64,000 nt of DNA. Source: Bedellia somnulentella (taxonomy: Eukaryota > Arthropoda > Insecta > Lepidoptera > Bedelliidae). The stretch lies in the NCBI GenBank assembly GCA_963576735.1, contig OY755171.1, positions 13,764,001 through 13,828,000 on the forward strand, written 5' to 3'. Of the stretch, positions 33,031-44,106 are shown in pieces. The notes beneath the pieces were generated by a model. That model searched no databases. It worked only from the letters and a program-made list of their open reading frames with translations, and had not been told where the DNA came from. The position numbers and the translations under genes are program-made. Numbering within the stretch: position 1 is the stretch's first letter; the number at the start of each line of letters is the position of its first letter.

Positions 33031-33099
33031 TTAAATTTATAAAATAGTGCAAATAACGGTTGATAAAAGATTTTAAACCCTATCACTACGATCCACACA

Positions 33100-33258
33100 A
33101 AAATTTTGGTTTTTGTGCGATGTGGAAGGTTTTACAAACCATCCTTTTTTTTACTATATTTTCTCGACGTAACTTCCAAAAGTGTAAAGAATTTCCAATT
33201 TAACTTTTTACTGGCTACCTTTATTTTGTAATTTAAAGCCGTGAGTATGTACGTATTT
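33100..33258 (+). repeat. SINE family A, 5'-truncated diverged copy
   Basis: 'tttttgtgcgatgtgg', 'cgtaacttccaaaagtgtaa' and the tail 'gccgtgagtatgtacgta' match the family. It lies 70 bp beyond SINE C. Confidence 0.7.
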
Positions 33259-33820
33259 ATCATAACAAAATAGAGAATATTAATGAAAAACTAGCCAGTT
33301 AACGTCACGAGTATGCTTCGTATGTCAATATTGGTAGCAATGAGGAAACAAAACATTTTGCATGTCAAAAGTATAACAAAAGAGACTAGACAATAGAATA
33401 AAGCAGGCCGCCTCGTGTTGTCTGTGTGACCAACCATCGTTCCAATGTATGACTGTGAAAACACGTAACACATTGGAGTATATAGCACGCGCTCTCATTT
33501 TGTAGGATATTATGTTAATGCCCTCTTTACACAAAGCAGTGCGATCTACGTCAGTATGACTAATCAACGTTCAATCAGCCAATTCCACCGTTCTTTTACG
33601 ACAAAAATTGAGTTTCTCATTTAAAGTCAAACATAATGAGTTTTCAAATGTGACCACCCGGTTGAATAAATACCTCTATTAATAAAAATAATGATAAAAG
33701 TTAAGCAACTCAAATCTTTATGACAAATCAAACGCAATCAAAAGTAATGACAGTTAAAATCAATACTATATTAATAAATAAAGATATCAAAAATATATCA
33801 GAAATAAAAATATTGATAAT
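33259..33820. other. no gene recognised
   Basis: Unassigned; overlapping small frames at 33291-33567 (-) have no supporting motif. Confidence 0.4.
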
Positions 33821-33861
33821 CAGATAGAATGCAAATGTTGAGAACGCCTAACTATGACATA

Positions 33862-34018
33862 ATTTAAATGTTTTTGTTCATGAAAAATAAAGGAAAGAAA
33901 AATTTCGACACCTACCCGAGGTCGCGGGTTGGATCCCCACCGATGTCGAAATTTTTCTTTCCTTTATTTATTAGTAATAATCCCCACATGAGGTTTCCGT
34001 GAACAAAAACATTTAAAT
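33862..34018. repeat. family B, fully palindromic copy
   Basis: Outer ends 33862-33880 (atttaaatgtttttgttca) and 34000-34018 are 19-base perfect reverse complements. Inner arms 33885-33910 (aaataaaggaaagaaaaa plus tttcgaca) and 33944-33969 are 26-base perfect reverse complements. Between the inner arms lies a shortened tRNA-like T-arm region, 'cgaggtcgcgggttggatcc', in forward orientation. This looks like a terminal-inverted-repeat or fold-back element built around a tRNA-like core. The left flank (33821-33861, 'gaatgcaaatgttgagaacg') matches, inverted, sequence following the tail at 20878-20920. Confidence 0.85.
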
Positions 34019-34087
34019 CAATACTATATGCTTGAACGGCAGGTGTCTCAGTCTAAAGACTCACCGGATAATTTATGTATGTATGAA

Positions 34088-34212
34088 AATATTGATAAAT
34101 GTAAATTAAGCTCGAAAGGTTAGCAGAATCATATAATGAGTCGATCGATCAATTCTCTTCCTGCACCAAAGGTAACTTTTGGCATAAGTATATTAGCTTA
34201 GACACTACACGA
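34088..34212 (+). repeat. RTE 3' remnant plus SINE A head scrap
   Basis: Decayed RTE end: 'taaattaagctcgaaaggtt', 'agcagaatcatataatgagt', 'cgatcgatcaattctcttcc'. At 34191-34212 a scrap of the SINE A head in reverse (attagcttagacactacacg) follows. Confidence 0.55.
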
Positions 34213-34257
34213 AATAAAACGCTCTTAATTAATTTATTTCAAATTTATAGATGTCTA

Positions 34258-34434
34258 TGGTCGTCTTAGACAAACACTAATCCGTTTATGCCGCGGGTGT
34301 TGTAAAAGGTGCCTTAGGGTTAGGGACATTTTAAGTTTATTAACTTTCTCCATCAACCACTATCCTTTTTTTTACAATCTTTTCCAAACTTAATATCGAC
34401 TCTCAGGCTACCCTTTTTGGGATTTAAAGCCGAA
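34258..34434 (+). repeat. SINE family A, decayed copy
   Basis: Recognisable blocks: 'ccgcgggtgttgtaaaagg', 'gccttagggttagggac', 'atcttttccaaactta' and 'caggctacccttttt'. The middle is shortened and the tail is lost. Confidence 0.6.
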
Positions 34435-34812
34435 TATTAAATAAAATGAATATAAATTCATAGTAAAAGTTTTAAATTCATGATTTAGTTATATAATAAC
34501 CCAAAGATAAATAAAACAGAGTTCACAATGAAGCGCTGTGCTTTAATGTCAAAGTACATCGTACTGATAACGATACAAAAACTATAACTAATTACAATTT
34601 TTAATACTCCCGTGGCAATGGCCTCTGCTGGATTTCAAACCTATTTGAATTATGTAACAATTTCTACTACAAAAAATAACACTACGGCGGTATTAACATG
34701 CTAGGGCTATTTACTTTTTCACCAAATGGAAGGCTCGACTTAGAATAGCGCTAAATTCAAGCTAAAAGTATGTAAGTTTCATATTCCTCCGTTGGCGCAA
34801 TTTCTCTCACAC

Positions 34813-34989
34813 ACACATACTCACGGCTATAAATCCCTAGAGGGGTTGAATTAGAAATTTCTCAGCCGCTGGGTGAGAGCAGACAGCATGGGTCTCCAAC
34901 CACATCGCCCGAAAATCCATTAAAAAGCCTCTTTTGTCCACAAACGCTTAGAAACGGGGTAATGCTATTCTAAGCCGACACTACACAGA
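34813..34989 (-). repeat. SINE family A, internally deleted (reverse)
   Basis: 'catactcacggctataaatc', 'tcagccgctgggtgag', 'gggtctccaaccacatcgcc' and head 'ctattctaagccgacactac'. The aaagatgg...aataaagg section is missing. Confidence 0.8.
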
Positions 34990-35089
34990 TTAGCATGACA
35001 TTTGTATGACAGTTGGTGCAATTTGCTTAAAAAAAAGTTGCTTCACGAAATAAATTATATTAATTGAGCTACTCGTATATCATCATCAT

Positions 35090-35500
35090 CATTTTACGAT
35101 TATAACAGTCACATCTTACACACCATTACTAACACCCTCACTATCACTAACACATCAACAAGGTATTATTTAATTTTTTTTACATTATATTTAATTCTAA
35201 TTATAAATTTGATCCTTTTATATTATTTTATTTTACAGTATTTACATTATTATTATTATTCATTTAATTATGTCTTACGTCACTTCTTACCATGGATAAC
35301 TCTTAATTATTATTGTTTTTACTCCTGTTGTTTTGTTTTGTTTTTTTTTATTACTCGTTTATATCTAAAGCGCAGATTATATCATAATAATTTATTTAAT
35401 TGGTTTCCCAAGAGACAGGCTGTGCCTAGTTTGGGAACCCCTGTAAATCGACAATGCTGTATTTCTTTTAATAAACGTATTTTTACTTTTTACTTTTTAT
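35090..35500 (+). other. possible LINE 3' untranslated region
   Basis: The CA-rich stretch 'ttacacaccattactaacac', then T-rich DNA, then 'cagattatatcataataatt' and 'tttgggaacccctgtaaatc' ending in 'ttttaataaacgta', resembles the layout after the RT ORF at 51.2-51.8 kb. No coding remnant is attached. A 109-codon frame here (35209-35538) is low-complexity and not a gene. Confidence 0.3.
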
Positions 35501-36521
35501 GGGCCAGTTACGTCTATGATGAGTCATATATCCCATAATAATTTACCCCTTATATTACCGACACGAGTGGAAAATTAAATAATTTAAAATTTTCTTTGTT
35601 AACTTCATTCCATCAAACGTACAAAAAGAGCTAATGAGCACATCAACTTCCATGTAATTTTTCAAGGCTATAGTCAATCACCAAATGACGCCTACAAGCA
35701 AATAATTCCTAATAAGTTACACAAAAGGAACGTTTTTGACGAGTCTTTTTTGAAAAGTTAATGCTTATTTGAATATCGTGAACAATGCTTTTAATGATAA
35801 AACTTAAAGTAAAAAATATTTTATGAAAGAACACTTATTTATTCTGAAATTTCTAATTAACCAAACTCATTTTTGTTGTCTCATGTAATAACGCTCTTTT
35901 AAAAAACAAGTTTATTTATTTCCTGTAGTTTCAATAATTATTTTACGTGGTTTTTTATACTTTAACATAAAAGAAGAGATAGATTATTGTAACGTTTTAA
36001 ATTTTGTTCTCTCTAAGTTCTAAATATTTCAATTTGAAATCATATCAACCAAATTGTTAAAAGCTTAGGAATATAATAGAAATAAAGGTAAACGCTGGTG
36101 TCTGGATTACTTACCACTTATTTTTCTCATACTATTGAAACAATAACGATGACTTTTAAAGTTGATTGTGTGCCAATGATACCGTTAACAGTTTTGTTTA
36201 TGCAGCTGATCCTATCTTAATTAAAAATTACATATATTTTCTGGTGATCATTTTAATATACCATGTAATTTAATTTGGTATCTATGGTTGAAATTAGAAA
36301 ACATTGCTATTCTTTAGCGTACAGTTGCCCTGAATTTAATTAAATGAAAATATCTGCTCATTGATACGTTATTCCTATGGTATAAAATTACAAGTCTTCA
36401 AAAAACATCAAAAAGTCTTTTGTCTCAAAACCTTGCATTACGATTTGGCTCAGATATATCAGGCTATACCATAAAATCATAAGAAATATTATTCTATTCA
36501 GCTCTAAGATAACAAACCTAT
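35501..36521. other. AT-rich, nothing assigned
   Basis: No gene or repeat recognised. Confidence 0.4.
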
Positions 36522-36890
36522 AGTCACTTTATTAGTTCATATTGGGGTAGGTAGAGACTATCGATCGCCACTTTGTACGAACCTGGCAAATCTCTCTAGC
36601 TTTGTTTACACCCATCAATCTTTTCATTCCTGCTCTTTTCTTTAGTGGTGGTTTTGTGGAGCACACTCTCGATTTGGTCCAAATTATTCCACATTGACTC
36701 AATAGATTTCTTTTACCAATTTACTATCATCCGTTTTGTCTATGTGGCCAAACATCTTACCATTTCTTTTTCGTTCTTTTTAACAATATCATCTTTCACA
36801 ATGGACCTTTTGCGAATCACACTATTTCTAACTCGACCATATTACCTATTATTACAAACTCTTCTTAGGGACCTCATTCATTCGCTTTAA
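36522..36890 (-). pseudogene. RTE-clade LINE, C-terminal fragment
   Basis: Reverse-strand match to the RTE C-terminus: 'attggggtaggtagagacta', 'cgatcgccactttgtacgaa', 'cacccatcaatcttttcatt', 'cgatttggtcc', 'gtttaaactt'-free end. It continues upstream into the region equivalent to DDIVKN..R.. ('aacaatatcatctttcacaa'). It is one of the longer RTE pieces here and has several frame breaks. The TATG tail is missing. Confidence 0.7.
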
Positions 36891-37394
36891 ACTTTAAAAG
36901 TCTATATTTAAATATGTTCACAGTAACAATTTTTTTTAAAGAATATATAATATAGACATATATATTTGTGTGTATAATCCGATGGTCTATAAAAAGTAAT
37001 AATATCATAGTTGTTTTTAGTCATCTAATCTGCCTTAACCAGCGTGTTAGACTTTGACCAAATCAATCTATTAAGGGTAGATGAAAACATCTCAGTGAAA
37101 AATAATGTGAACTTCGATTTAAATATGACATCATTTCAGATGCAAGATATTTTTTTGTTTCAGCATATGTATGTTGTAACGTTAAGTGGTAATATAAAAA
37201 CTTCAATCACTAAAGCCATTAAAGGATTCCTCACTCAGATTAAAATCAGTAATGGCATCTGATGACATACAGGTTTTTGTATAGTGTTTGCAGTTTAAAT
37301 GACCGGTTGTACAGAAATAAGCTCCTGAGAACTGGTAAAACAACGTAGTGGTAGGTGGTAACCTCATGCAGGTCCATCCACATCCGCTATAATA
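36891..37394. other. AT-rich, nothing assigned
   Basis: No gene or repeat recognised. Confidence 0.4.
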
Positions 37395-37545
37395 TAACAA
37401 ACATACGCTTATGCCATTAGTTCCCATTGGGGTAGGCAAATAATTGTGATCGCCAATTTTTACCATGCAAGAAAACCACGCAAGCTTTGTTTACATTGCT
37501 TTTTATATAAAGCTCCTTTCATTCTTCAAAGATTCAACATTATTG
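37395..37545 (-). repeat. RTE-clade LINE 3' fragment (reverse)
   Basis: 'atacgcttatgccattagtt', 'cccattggggtaggcaaata', 'gtgatcgccaatttttacca', 'agctttgtttacattgct' and 'cctttcattcttcaaaga' match the RTE end with notable divergence. Confidence 0.7.
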
Positions 37546-38123
37546 GATTAGTTTGTATGTTACTATTAGTCGGGTCTGTTTAAAATGAACCTGTTTACAT
37601 TTGCCTAAAGATTTCTAGATAATGTCTCTCATTTCTTCTCCCAGGAGTAACGAGAGGACTAAGACATTGCTATGGTCTGAAATGTAAAATGAATGTATGT
37701 AAGAAGGCGAAATTTTGAATTAAATTAATTTGTGAATTGTTCTCTTAATAATACAAAAAAAGGGATTTTTATGAGGTAGAAGCCGATAGTTATGACTCAT
37801 GAACACAATCACTCGCTTTTTAAAATATTCAGTGTGTTGACAATCAAAATCCAATAAATCGTTTCAAGCAAGAGTGTATCTAAATAATATGTATTTTGAG
37901 TGTGTGGATATAATAACATAAAAAAATTAAACAAGTACCATTTCAGTTACACATTAAAACTTCTAAATCAGTTTCCTGTGGTGACATTATTCACGCTCTT
38001 GATTTGAACAAATAACACAAAATAGCGCGGCATGACGGAAACGCCATTGAACTCGCGGCTGTTTCGTAAGAGACTTTTTTTCTGATCGAGGATGATTTTG
38101 TTATCATGTATATACATAAATTT
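37546..38123. other. AT-rich, nothing assigned
   Basis: No gene or repeat recognised. Confidence 0.4.
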
Positions 38124-38202
38124 ATATACTTACGGCCATAAATACCGAAAAGGGGTAGCCAGAGCTTTAGAGCTAGAAACTCTCCATTCACAATTGGAAG
38201 CT
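38124..38202 (-). repeat. SINE family A, 3' part only (reverse)
   Basis: 'atacttacggccataaatac', 'cgaaaaggggtagccagagc', 'agagctagaaactctccatt'. A 5'-truncated insertion limited to the 3' end. Confidence 0.75.
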
Positions 38203-39146
38203 ATACATTAATACGTTTTCACCAGCCAATAAAAGTCCACCACTGGAGATAGACTAAAGATCTCCACAACGACTGCTTCTGTGCTGCCCTCATGCATCAG
38301 CTTTTCGCAACTATCAGTGAGTCATTAGTCATTTAATAAAGAAACATTATTAAGTTCTCCCCATGCAACAAGTGGTAATTCTGAATAACGGATGATGCAT
38401 GTGTTGCTTATACATTAGATATACTAACACCTCTCCTATCCTCAGGAACATACAGTCTAAATAAAAAATAAAAATTCATGTATTAGAAATCACAATTTGG
38501 CCTTTTAGGTAACAACCTGATTTAATATAATAAATTTTAGAAAATCTATTAAATAGAAAATAAATATTTAATTAAATATTTGATACTTTCTTCTCTGCTA
38601 TATTAAAATGCTAACAAAGTTATTTTGTACAGCCCCGACTATAATATAAAAAAGGATAGCAAGCTTAAACTCACTTCAGTATAATTTTAATATCCTAACA
38701 AGTACTTAAACAGTCTTCGTATTTTGTTGATGATTTCTACTTTAATACTCTTAATAATACCAGTACACTACGGACAGTTCAATTCACAATTTCTGTAAAG
38801 CAGAGTCCAATTTATGTGCATATTTCTCAAACAACCTAAGTACAAAAGCACTGTTAAATACCTGTATGTGAACAAACCGTGTGTCATGTAAATTAATAAC
38901 GATGACATAGTAGTTCAATGGCAGCATGGAACTGATTCAGACGTGATACTATAATCAGTTCCACCAGTCAATGCTAAGGTCAATAGACGGTTATATAGGC
39001 CACTGTACAGCCCTACGCCATTGTTTCTAGAAAAAAGAATGGCAAAGAATGGAAACTAGTATTTTGTTTTATGTATTTTTGGTAATAACTTACTTTTATG
39101 ATAATCGGTTAAGAACGTGTCGGGCTACAAGCATTGTATGGTTTCA
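38203..39146. other. no gene; one weak tRNA-like head
   Basis: Mostly unassigned AT-rich sequence. At about 38903-38975 (+) 'gatgacatagtagttcaatg' plus 'gcagcatggaactg' resembles the SINE C head, but the B box is not clear, so it stays a weak call. Confidence 0.35.
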
Positions 39147-39382
39147 TATACACACGGCTATATTTTCCTAGAAGGGGTAACCAGAGCTAAAGAATTATAA
39201 ATTCCTCAGCCACTTTTGGAAGTTGAGTGGGGAAAAGATGGTAAGAATAAAGGTTTTTGGTGATGGGTCTCCAACCGCATCGCCCAAAAATCCAATAAAA
39301 AGCCCCAATACCCTTAGTCGCCTCTTACGACACCCGTGGGTAGAAAGGGGTAGCGACATTCTAAGCCGGCACTACACGGCAA
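39147..39382 (-). repeat. SINE family A, near full-length (reverse)
   Basis: 'acacggctatattttcctag', 'ctcagccacttttggaagtt', 'tctccaaccgcatcgcccaa', 'tcgcctcttacgacacccgt' and head 'ctaagccggcactacacggc'. It is a close match to the 11233 copy. Confidence 0.93.
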
Positions 39383-39413
39383 CGGTTTCGTAGTAAATAA
39401 TCGACTTAAGAAA

Positions 39414-39462
39414 CTCTCGCTATTAGTTCCCAATGGACTAGGCAGATACTTTGCACAATGAC
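39414..39462 (-). repeat. RTE 3' end scrap (reverse)
   Basis: 'ctattagttcccaatggact' followed by 'aggcagatactttgca'. A short decayed end next to the LINE below. Confidence 0.55.
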
Positions 39463-39471
39463 TTATTATAT

Positions 39472-39504
39472 ACAAAATTCAAAATTCAAAATTCAAAATT
39501 ATTT
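39472..39504 (-). repeat. (TTTTGAA)n LINE tail
   Basis: Four tandem AAAATTC units on the + strand (TTTTGAA on the element strand) directly at the LINE 3' border. They are the likely reverse-transcription start and serve to define the element end. Confidence 0.85.
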
Positions 39505-40221
39505 ATTCGATAATATTTACACATTGAGACAACTTAACACAATAAATCATGCTTATCAATAAAATAGATACAATGTATTGAGAATTTTGACCTTTATGTA
39601 ACATTTATCATAATTCCATTATCTATAAACAACATTAATGATTAAAATATTCGCGGGTATTTCAAAATTATTTGTCTTAGAATAAACTTCATTTCGGGCA
39701 CCGCACTAGGCGAACCTGTGTCGCGGAGACCCGTTTGACATCATTGGTGTATGGTTCAATTTATAAGCATAAGCGGAATGTAATTAATTAATTATTTTCA
39801 TATACAATTTATATTTGTTGAATAATTTAAATGTAAACAGTAATTGTTGTATATATGATAAAACTTGACATATTAAAAGCATCAAGATAATGTAAACTAA
39901 AAGTAATATGTAATGATTAACAGTAAGGGTTAAGTATTTTATTTGATTAATACTATTATTTATTATTTATTATATATTTTATATGTTTATTAGAGCCAGC
40001 TATGTTATAAGACAGCCATTATTATTTAATTAGTAATTAGTTAAACCCAGGGAATGGCTTCAAATAATTAAAGTGTAAACCGCAACGGAGTAATAATAAT
40101 ATAATGAATTGAATGGTGTAATCCTAAATAAAAGTATTAAAATAAATAAATAATTGATAATCAAATAATACTAATAATATAAGTGTGTATATATGTATAT
40201 AGCAACTGCATAATAATAAAC

Positions 40222-42879
40222 TCATTTCATAATTTGTAAAATATGTTCTGTATCCTCGTATGACAAATCTTGTAAAGTGGCTTTTAATTCGGATTTAATC
40301 TGAATAACATTTTTATGTTTAAGGTCACATAATTTGAGGATGTTATTATATACATGCGGTTGTAGAAAGATACCCTGCCGCTGTGCAAATTCAGTCCTTG
40401 TATGGATGGATGGTGCTTTGTATATTCTTTTCTTTAAAATTGTCTGGTATTCTGGTAATTGCAACATATGTATATGTGCTAATATAGTAGAACGCAACAG
40501 GAATAGTTTACGTATGGATAAAATTTTCCAGTCCTTGTATAGTTGCTCAGTGGGGTAACGTCGTTTGACTCCTAGCATTACTTTAAGGATTGAGCGTTGT
40601 GATCTTTCAGCTTCAATTAAAATGGTTTTAGCCGCTCCACCCCACACAGAAATACAGTATTCTAAAACAGGTTGACAAATCGAAGTATATATCATCTTTA
40701 TCAGACCAAGTTCCACACAGGGTCTTAAACTTTTCATAATGGGTATAAGCTTTCTGACACGATTTGCTAGAGTGTGTATATGATCTCTATAAGACAACCG
40801 CTGATCTAGCACAACACCTAAGTATTTTATGTTGGCAGCTTCGTTGATTTTTGGACAGACACAGCCATTACAAGAGCCGAGGCAATCCAGGGTATTGTGT
40901 AATTTAAGCATGTAATTATTTTTAGGAGCTGAACTTTTAGTTTTAAAGAAAGTGACATATTTTGTTTTTTCGATATTAAGTGTAAGTAAATTTTCTTTTA
41001 AACAAGTACCAATAGTGATCATATAGCGCTCTGCTTTATTGAAAGTTTCTGTCCAGTCTTTTCCTTGAAAAATTAATGCAGTATCATCAGCGTAGCAGAA
41101 TAACTCAGAAATATGTGAGTCTTTTATGAGGTCATTCAGGTATACAATAAACAGAGTAGGGCCTAGTACACTTCCTTGTGGGACTCCAAATTGAACATGT
41201 TTAAGAGAACTCATTAGTGCACCAACTTTTACACACTGCTGTCTTTGTGCAAGGTATGAAGAAAACCATCTTAAAGCACATCCTCGAATTCCATTTCTTT
41301 CTAGCTTTTTCAGAAGAATCTTTATTGAAACCGTATCAAAAGCTTTTGCCAGATCCAGAAAAACACCAATGCAGGCTTTATTATTATCTAGAGCATTAGT
41401 TATTGATTTTGTCAATCCCGCAACAGCATCCTCTGTAGACCTGGCTGGTCTGAAACCAAACTGGTTAGGGTTCAATAAGTTTTCAGCTTCTAAAAAGTGT
41501 GTCAGCCTTCTGTTCACAATCTTTTCCAAGACTTTTGATAATGAAGATAGCAGTGAGATTGGTCGATAATTCGCAGGATCAGTTTTTGAACCACTCTTAT
41601 GAATCGGGCATACAACGGCTGTTTTCCATGTGGTCGGAAATTCGCCTGTAGAGATACTAAGGTTACATATGTGTGTTAACGGGATCACAATGTATGGACT
41701 TATTCGCTTTAACAAACGGTTGCTAATTCTATCTAATCCGGAGGAGTTGCTATTTTGTAATGACTGAATAATTAATCTTACTTCTTCTTCATCAGTAGGG
41801 GATATAAAAAACGAATTGACAGGACCACCAGTAGAAGATACATTAGACGCGAGATGATATTCGGATGTTTGTAAATTATCCAAAGTTTGCTTTGCGTAAC
41901 TTTCACCCACAGAGGAAAAGTATTCATTGCAGGTACACAGTGATTCAGTAGGTGTTGGTCCAATAGATATTAATTCATTAGCAGAATTTATCTTTTTTTT
42001 CACATGACATACTTCTCTTATAACGTCCCACATCTTTTTCGGATTACCTTTTGTATCCTCAACTTTCTTTCGGTTATAGTTATTTTTTAGTTTATGTACG
42101 AGATCTATGTAAAAATTTCTGTATCTTTTGTATGTTGTTTGTGTAACTAAATCATGAGGATACTTTTTGGCTTTCATATGTAAATGGTCTCTTGTTTTCA
42201 TACATTTTATTATACCAGGGGTTATCCAAGGTTTTAGATTGTATTCCTTTCGGCTTTTTTTAGTTGTTACTGTGTTCTGATTTATTAGACTGGTAATGGC
42301 TAATGTAAAGGTGTTTGCTGCTTCGGACGCATCTTCATTCATCAGTGTTTGTTTCCAATCAAATTTCTTTATTTCAGTTTCAATGGCATCAAAATCAACT
42401 TTGTTAACTATACGCTTTGGTTGGTACGGGTTCAAATCGGACATTGGAATGTTGATCATCACGATATCGTGGTCCGTCATAGAAGATTTAAGTACTATGG
42501 CCTCAGCTTCTATAGAATATTTTGGGTTGATATATATATGATCCAAACAAGTCAGTTTTCTAGTAGGTATTGTAATTGCAGGAATCAGATTGTTTTCAGC
42601 TGCCAAGTCCAAGAGTTTTGATCGTTTTTCAATTGCCTTCGAAGATAAAATATCTATATTCAAGTCTCCCGCCAGGATTAAACAATTTTTATTTCTTATT
42701 CCATCTAAAGTATCTTGTAGTCCCTCCAAAAACAAGGCTATATCACTCACACTTGGGGAGCGATAAATACCCACAACGGTGAATTTGTGAGGTACTTCTA
42801 AAACTAAGCAGTTTGCATCCTTAATGGTATCAGGTTCGTATGAAGTTGCATTCCATTTATTCTTGATGTAAACGACCAC
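40222..42879 (-). CDS. LINE ORF2: endonuclease (partial) + reverse transcriptase
   Basis: The frame is uninterrupted for 885 codons and extends a further 27 codons upstream (to 42960) before a stop, so the 5' end is a truncation and the valine start used for these coordinates is arbitrary. Residues 1-145 are the C-terminal half of an APE-type endonuclease: AGDLNID (70-76), LDHIYIN (112-118) and the terminal S..TDHD (132-138). RT motifs are PANYRPISLLSS (435-446), FGFRPARSTEDAV (474-486), FLDLAKAFD (507-515), FGVPQGSVLGP (564-574) and the catalytic FCYADDTAL (594-602). A Cys cluster, CLGSCNGCVC, precedes the KYLGV thumb block. It would nick target DNA and reverse-transcribe its RNA, but it lacks the endonuclease N-terminal catalytic part and should be inactive for normal integration. 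Absence of any stop or frameshift suggests a recent insertion. Confidence 0.93.
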   Translation of the reverse strand: MVVYIKNKWNATSYEPDTIKDANCLVLEVPHKFTVVGIYRSPSVSDIALFLEGLQDTLDGIRNKNCLILAGDLNIDILSSKAIEKRSKLLDLAAENNLIPAITIPTRKLTCLDHIYINPKYSIEAEAIVLKSSMTDHDIVMINIPMSDLNPYQPKRIVNKVDFDAIETEIKKFDWKQTLMNEDASEAANTFTLAITSLINQNTVTTKKSRKEYNLKPWITPGIIKCMKTRDHLHMKAKKYPHDLVTQTTYKRYRNFYIDLVHKLKNNYNRKKVEDTKGNPKKMWDVIREVCHVKKKINSANELISIGPTPTESLCTCNEYFSSVGESYAKQTLDNLQTSEYHLASNVSSTGGPVNSFFISPTDEEEVRLIIQSLQNSNSSGLDRISNRLLKRISPYIVIPLTHICNLSISTGEFPTTWKTAVVCPIHKSGSKTDPANYRPISLLSSLSKVLEKIVNRRLTHFLEAENLLNPNQFGFRPARSTEDAVAGLTKSITNALDNNKACIGVFLDLAKAFDTVSIKILLKKLERNGIRGCALRWFSSYLAQRQQCVKVGALMSSLKHVQFGVPQGSVLGPTLFIVYLNDLIKDSHISELFCYADDTALIFQGKDWTETFNKAERYMITIGTCLKENLLTLNIEKTKYVTFFKTKSSAPKNNYMLKLHNTLDCLGSCNGCVCPKINEAANIKYLGVVLDQRLSYRDHIHTLANRVRKLIPIMKSLRPCVELGLIKMIYTSICQPVLEYCISVWGGAAKTILIEAERSQRSILKVMLGVKRRYPTEQLYKDWKILSIRKLFLLRSTILAHIHMLQLPEYQTILKKRIYKAPSIHTRTEFAQRQGIFLQPHVYNNILKLCDLKHKNVIQIKSELKATLQDLSYEDTEHILQIMK

Positions 42880-42960
42880 TCCTCCAGCTTTGTTTATGAA
42901 TTTTTGCGTGCTAAAAACTGAATATCCAGCAAGTGTTTCGCAAAAAAATACATTCCTAAT

Positions 42961-43525
42961 TTAATTGGTTGATGCTCTTGTGTTTTTTACTCTTCGGACG
43001 CAAATATTTTAAAGCACTTTTTTATTTTACTGTTAATGATTTGACTCTATGTTAAAGTAAGTTTTTGGTCGGGAAAGTATAAATTAGACATTTTGAATTT
43101 TGTTTACATTGTGTTTCCTTGCAAATATGCAATTCATTACTCATTATATAATTTGTGTTTATTCATAATCATATTACTCAAATATATATAACGTTTTTTT
43201 TAAATTACATAATACACATAATGTGTGAGTAAATAGTCTACTGCCGCCATTGATTTAAAAATCTTAGTAATCTTACTTAAAATGTTTCGAGAATAAAGTA
43301 TTACAAACACATTTTTTTTTCTCTGATTTATTAAAAAATCCGTAATGCTCGGTTACGAGTTTCATACCACTGTTTTGGCTTTATAGTTCTAAATCCTCTA
43401 TAAAATGGAAACTTAATAAATCCAATGGTTTACGGCTTATGCCACTCGCGGACAGAGAGGTAGATAGACAGACATTTAGATATGGAAGCAAAAGCCTTAA
43501 AAATATAAAAAACATAATGAATCAA
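42961..43525. other. AT-rich, nothing assigned
   Basis: No gene or repeat recognised upstream of the truncated LINE. Confidence 0.4.
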
Positions 43526-43660
43526 TTTAAATCTTTTTGTTCATAAAAACCTCATGTGAGGATTATTACTAATAAATAAAGGAAAGGAAAATATCGACAC
43601 AGGCGGGATTCGAACCTGCGACCTCTTTTCCTTTTCCTTTCCTTTATTTATTAATAATTA
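43526..43660 (-). repeat. family B copy (reverse)
   Basis: Reverse tail 'tttaaatctttttgttcata', 'aaacctcatgtgaggattat', then arm 'aaataaaggaaaggaaaata', 'tcgacacaggcgggattcga' and 'acctgcgacc' (T arm). The rest of the tRNA-like unit is replaced by the opposite arm 'cttttcctttcctttattta', so this copy is also fold-back-like. Confidence 0.8.
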
Positions 43661-44106
43661 ATCAAGTTTTAGCAATTTCGAATAGCGAATTCTAAATGTA
43701 GAGAGGGGAGAAAATACGAGTTATATCCAAACAACAAAAAATGTTATTATTCACTGATGATCATACGGTTTAAAACGAATAACACTAACCAAACTTCTTC
43801 CATATCTATGAGTACTATAATTTTCAAATTAACATATGCCAACAAACAATAGGTAAGATTTTCCATAATATAACTTTTTCTGAAAAATACGCATTTAGCA
43901 AATAAACTTTAAATCTCAAGATGGCGTTCCATACATTTAACCTTGATTTTTACTTGCCAGTTCCTCAAATGTAACAACACATCTTGTAGCGTTAAATCGC
44001 AAGTATACGATTGAATACATCAACATTAATTGGCGGATTCTGCCGCCTCACTGGCGTCTGTTTGTGTTATTTGGTACTGGTATTAGGTACTGTGAATATT
44101 TAAAGC
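43661..44106. other. AT-rich, nothing assigned
   Basis: No gene or repeat recognised. Confidence 0.4.

Larger units (their letters stand above)
39472..42960 (-). mobile_element. CR1/L2-like non-LTR retrotransposon, 5'-truncated
   Basis: A LINE on the minus strand. Its 3' end is marked by a tandem tail of four AAAATTC units (39472-39504 on +; TTTTGAA on the element strand). A 3' untranslated region of about 700 bp precedes this, then the long ORF2. The 5' end stops inside the endonuclease domain (open frame to 42960), so no promoter, 5' UTR or ORF1 is present. The microsatellite-like tail in place of poly(A) is typical of the CR1/L2 side of the non-LTR tree; the clade name is inference. Confidence 0.85.

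Noticed and set aside
35209..35538. 109-codon + strand frame
   Set aside because: Low-complexity Y/F/L-rich translation of T-rich DNA that looks like a retroelement 3' untranslated region.
42296..42782. Several + strand frames opposite the LINE ORF
   Set aside because: They are shadows of the 40222-42960 reverse transcriptase frame.
39472..42960. LTR retrotransposon
   Set aside because: No long terminal repeats, protease, integrase or primer-binding site; the endonuclease and RT motifs and the tandem tail are those of a non-LTR element.
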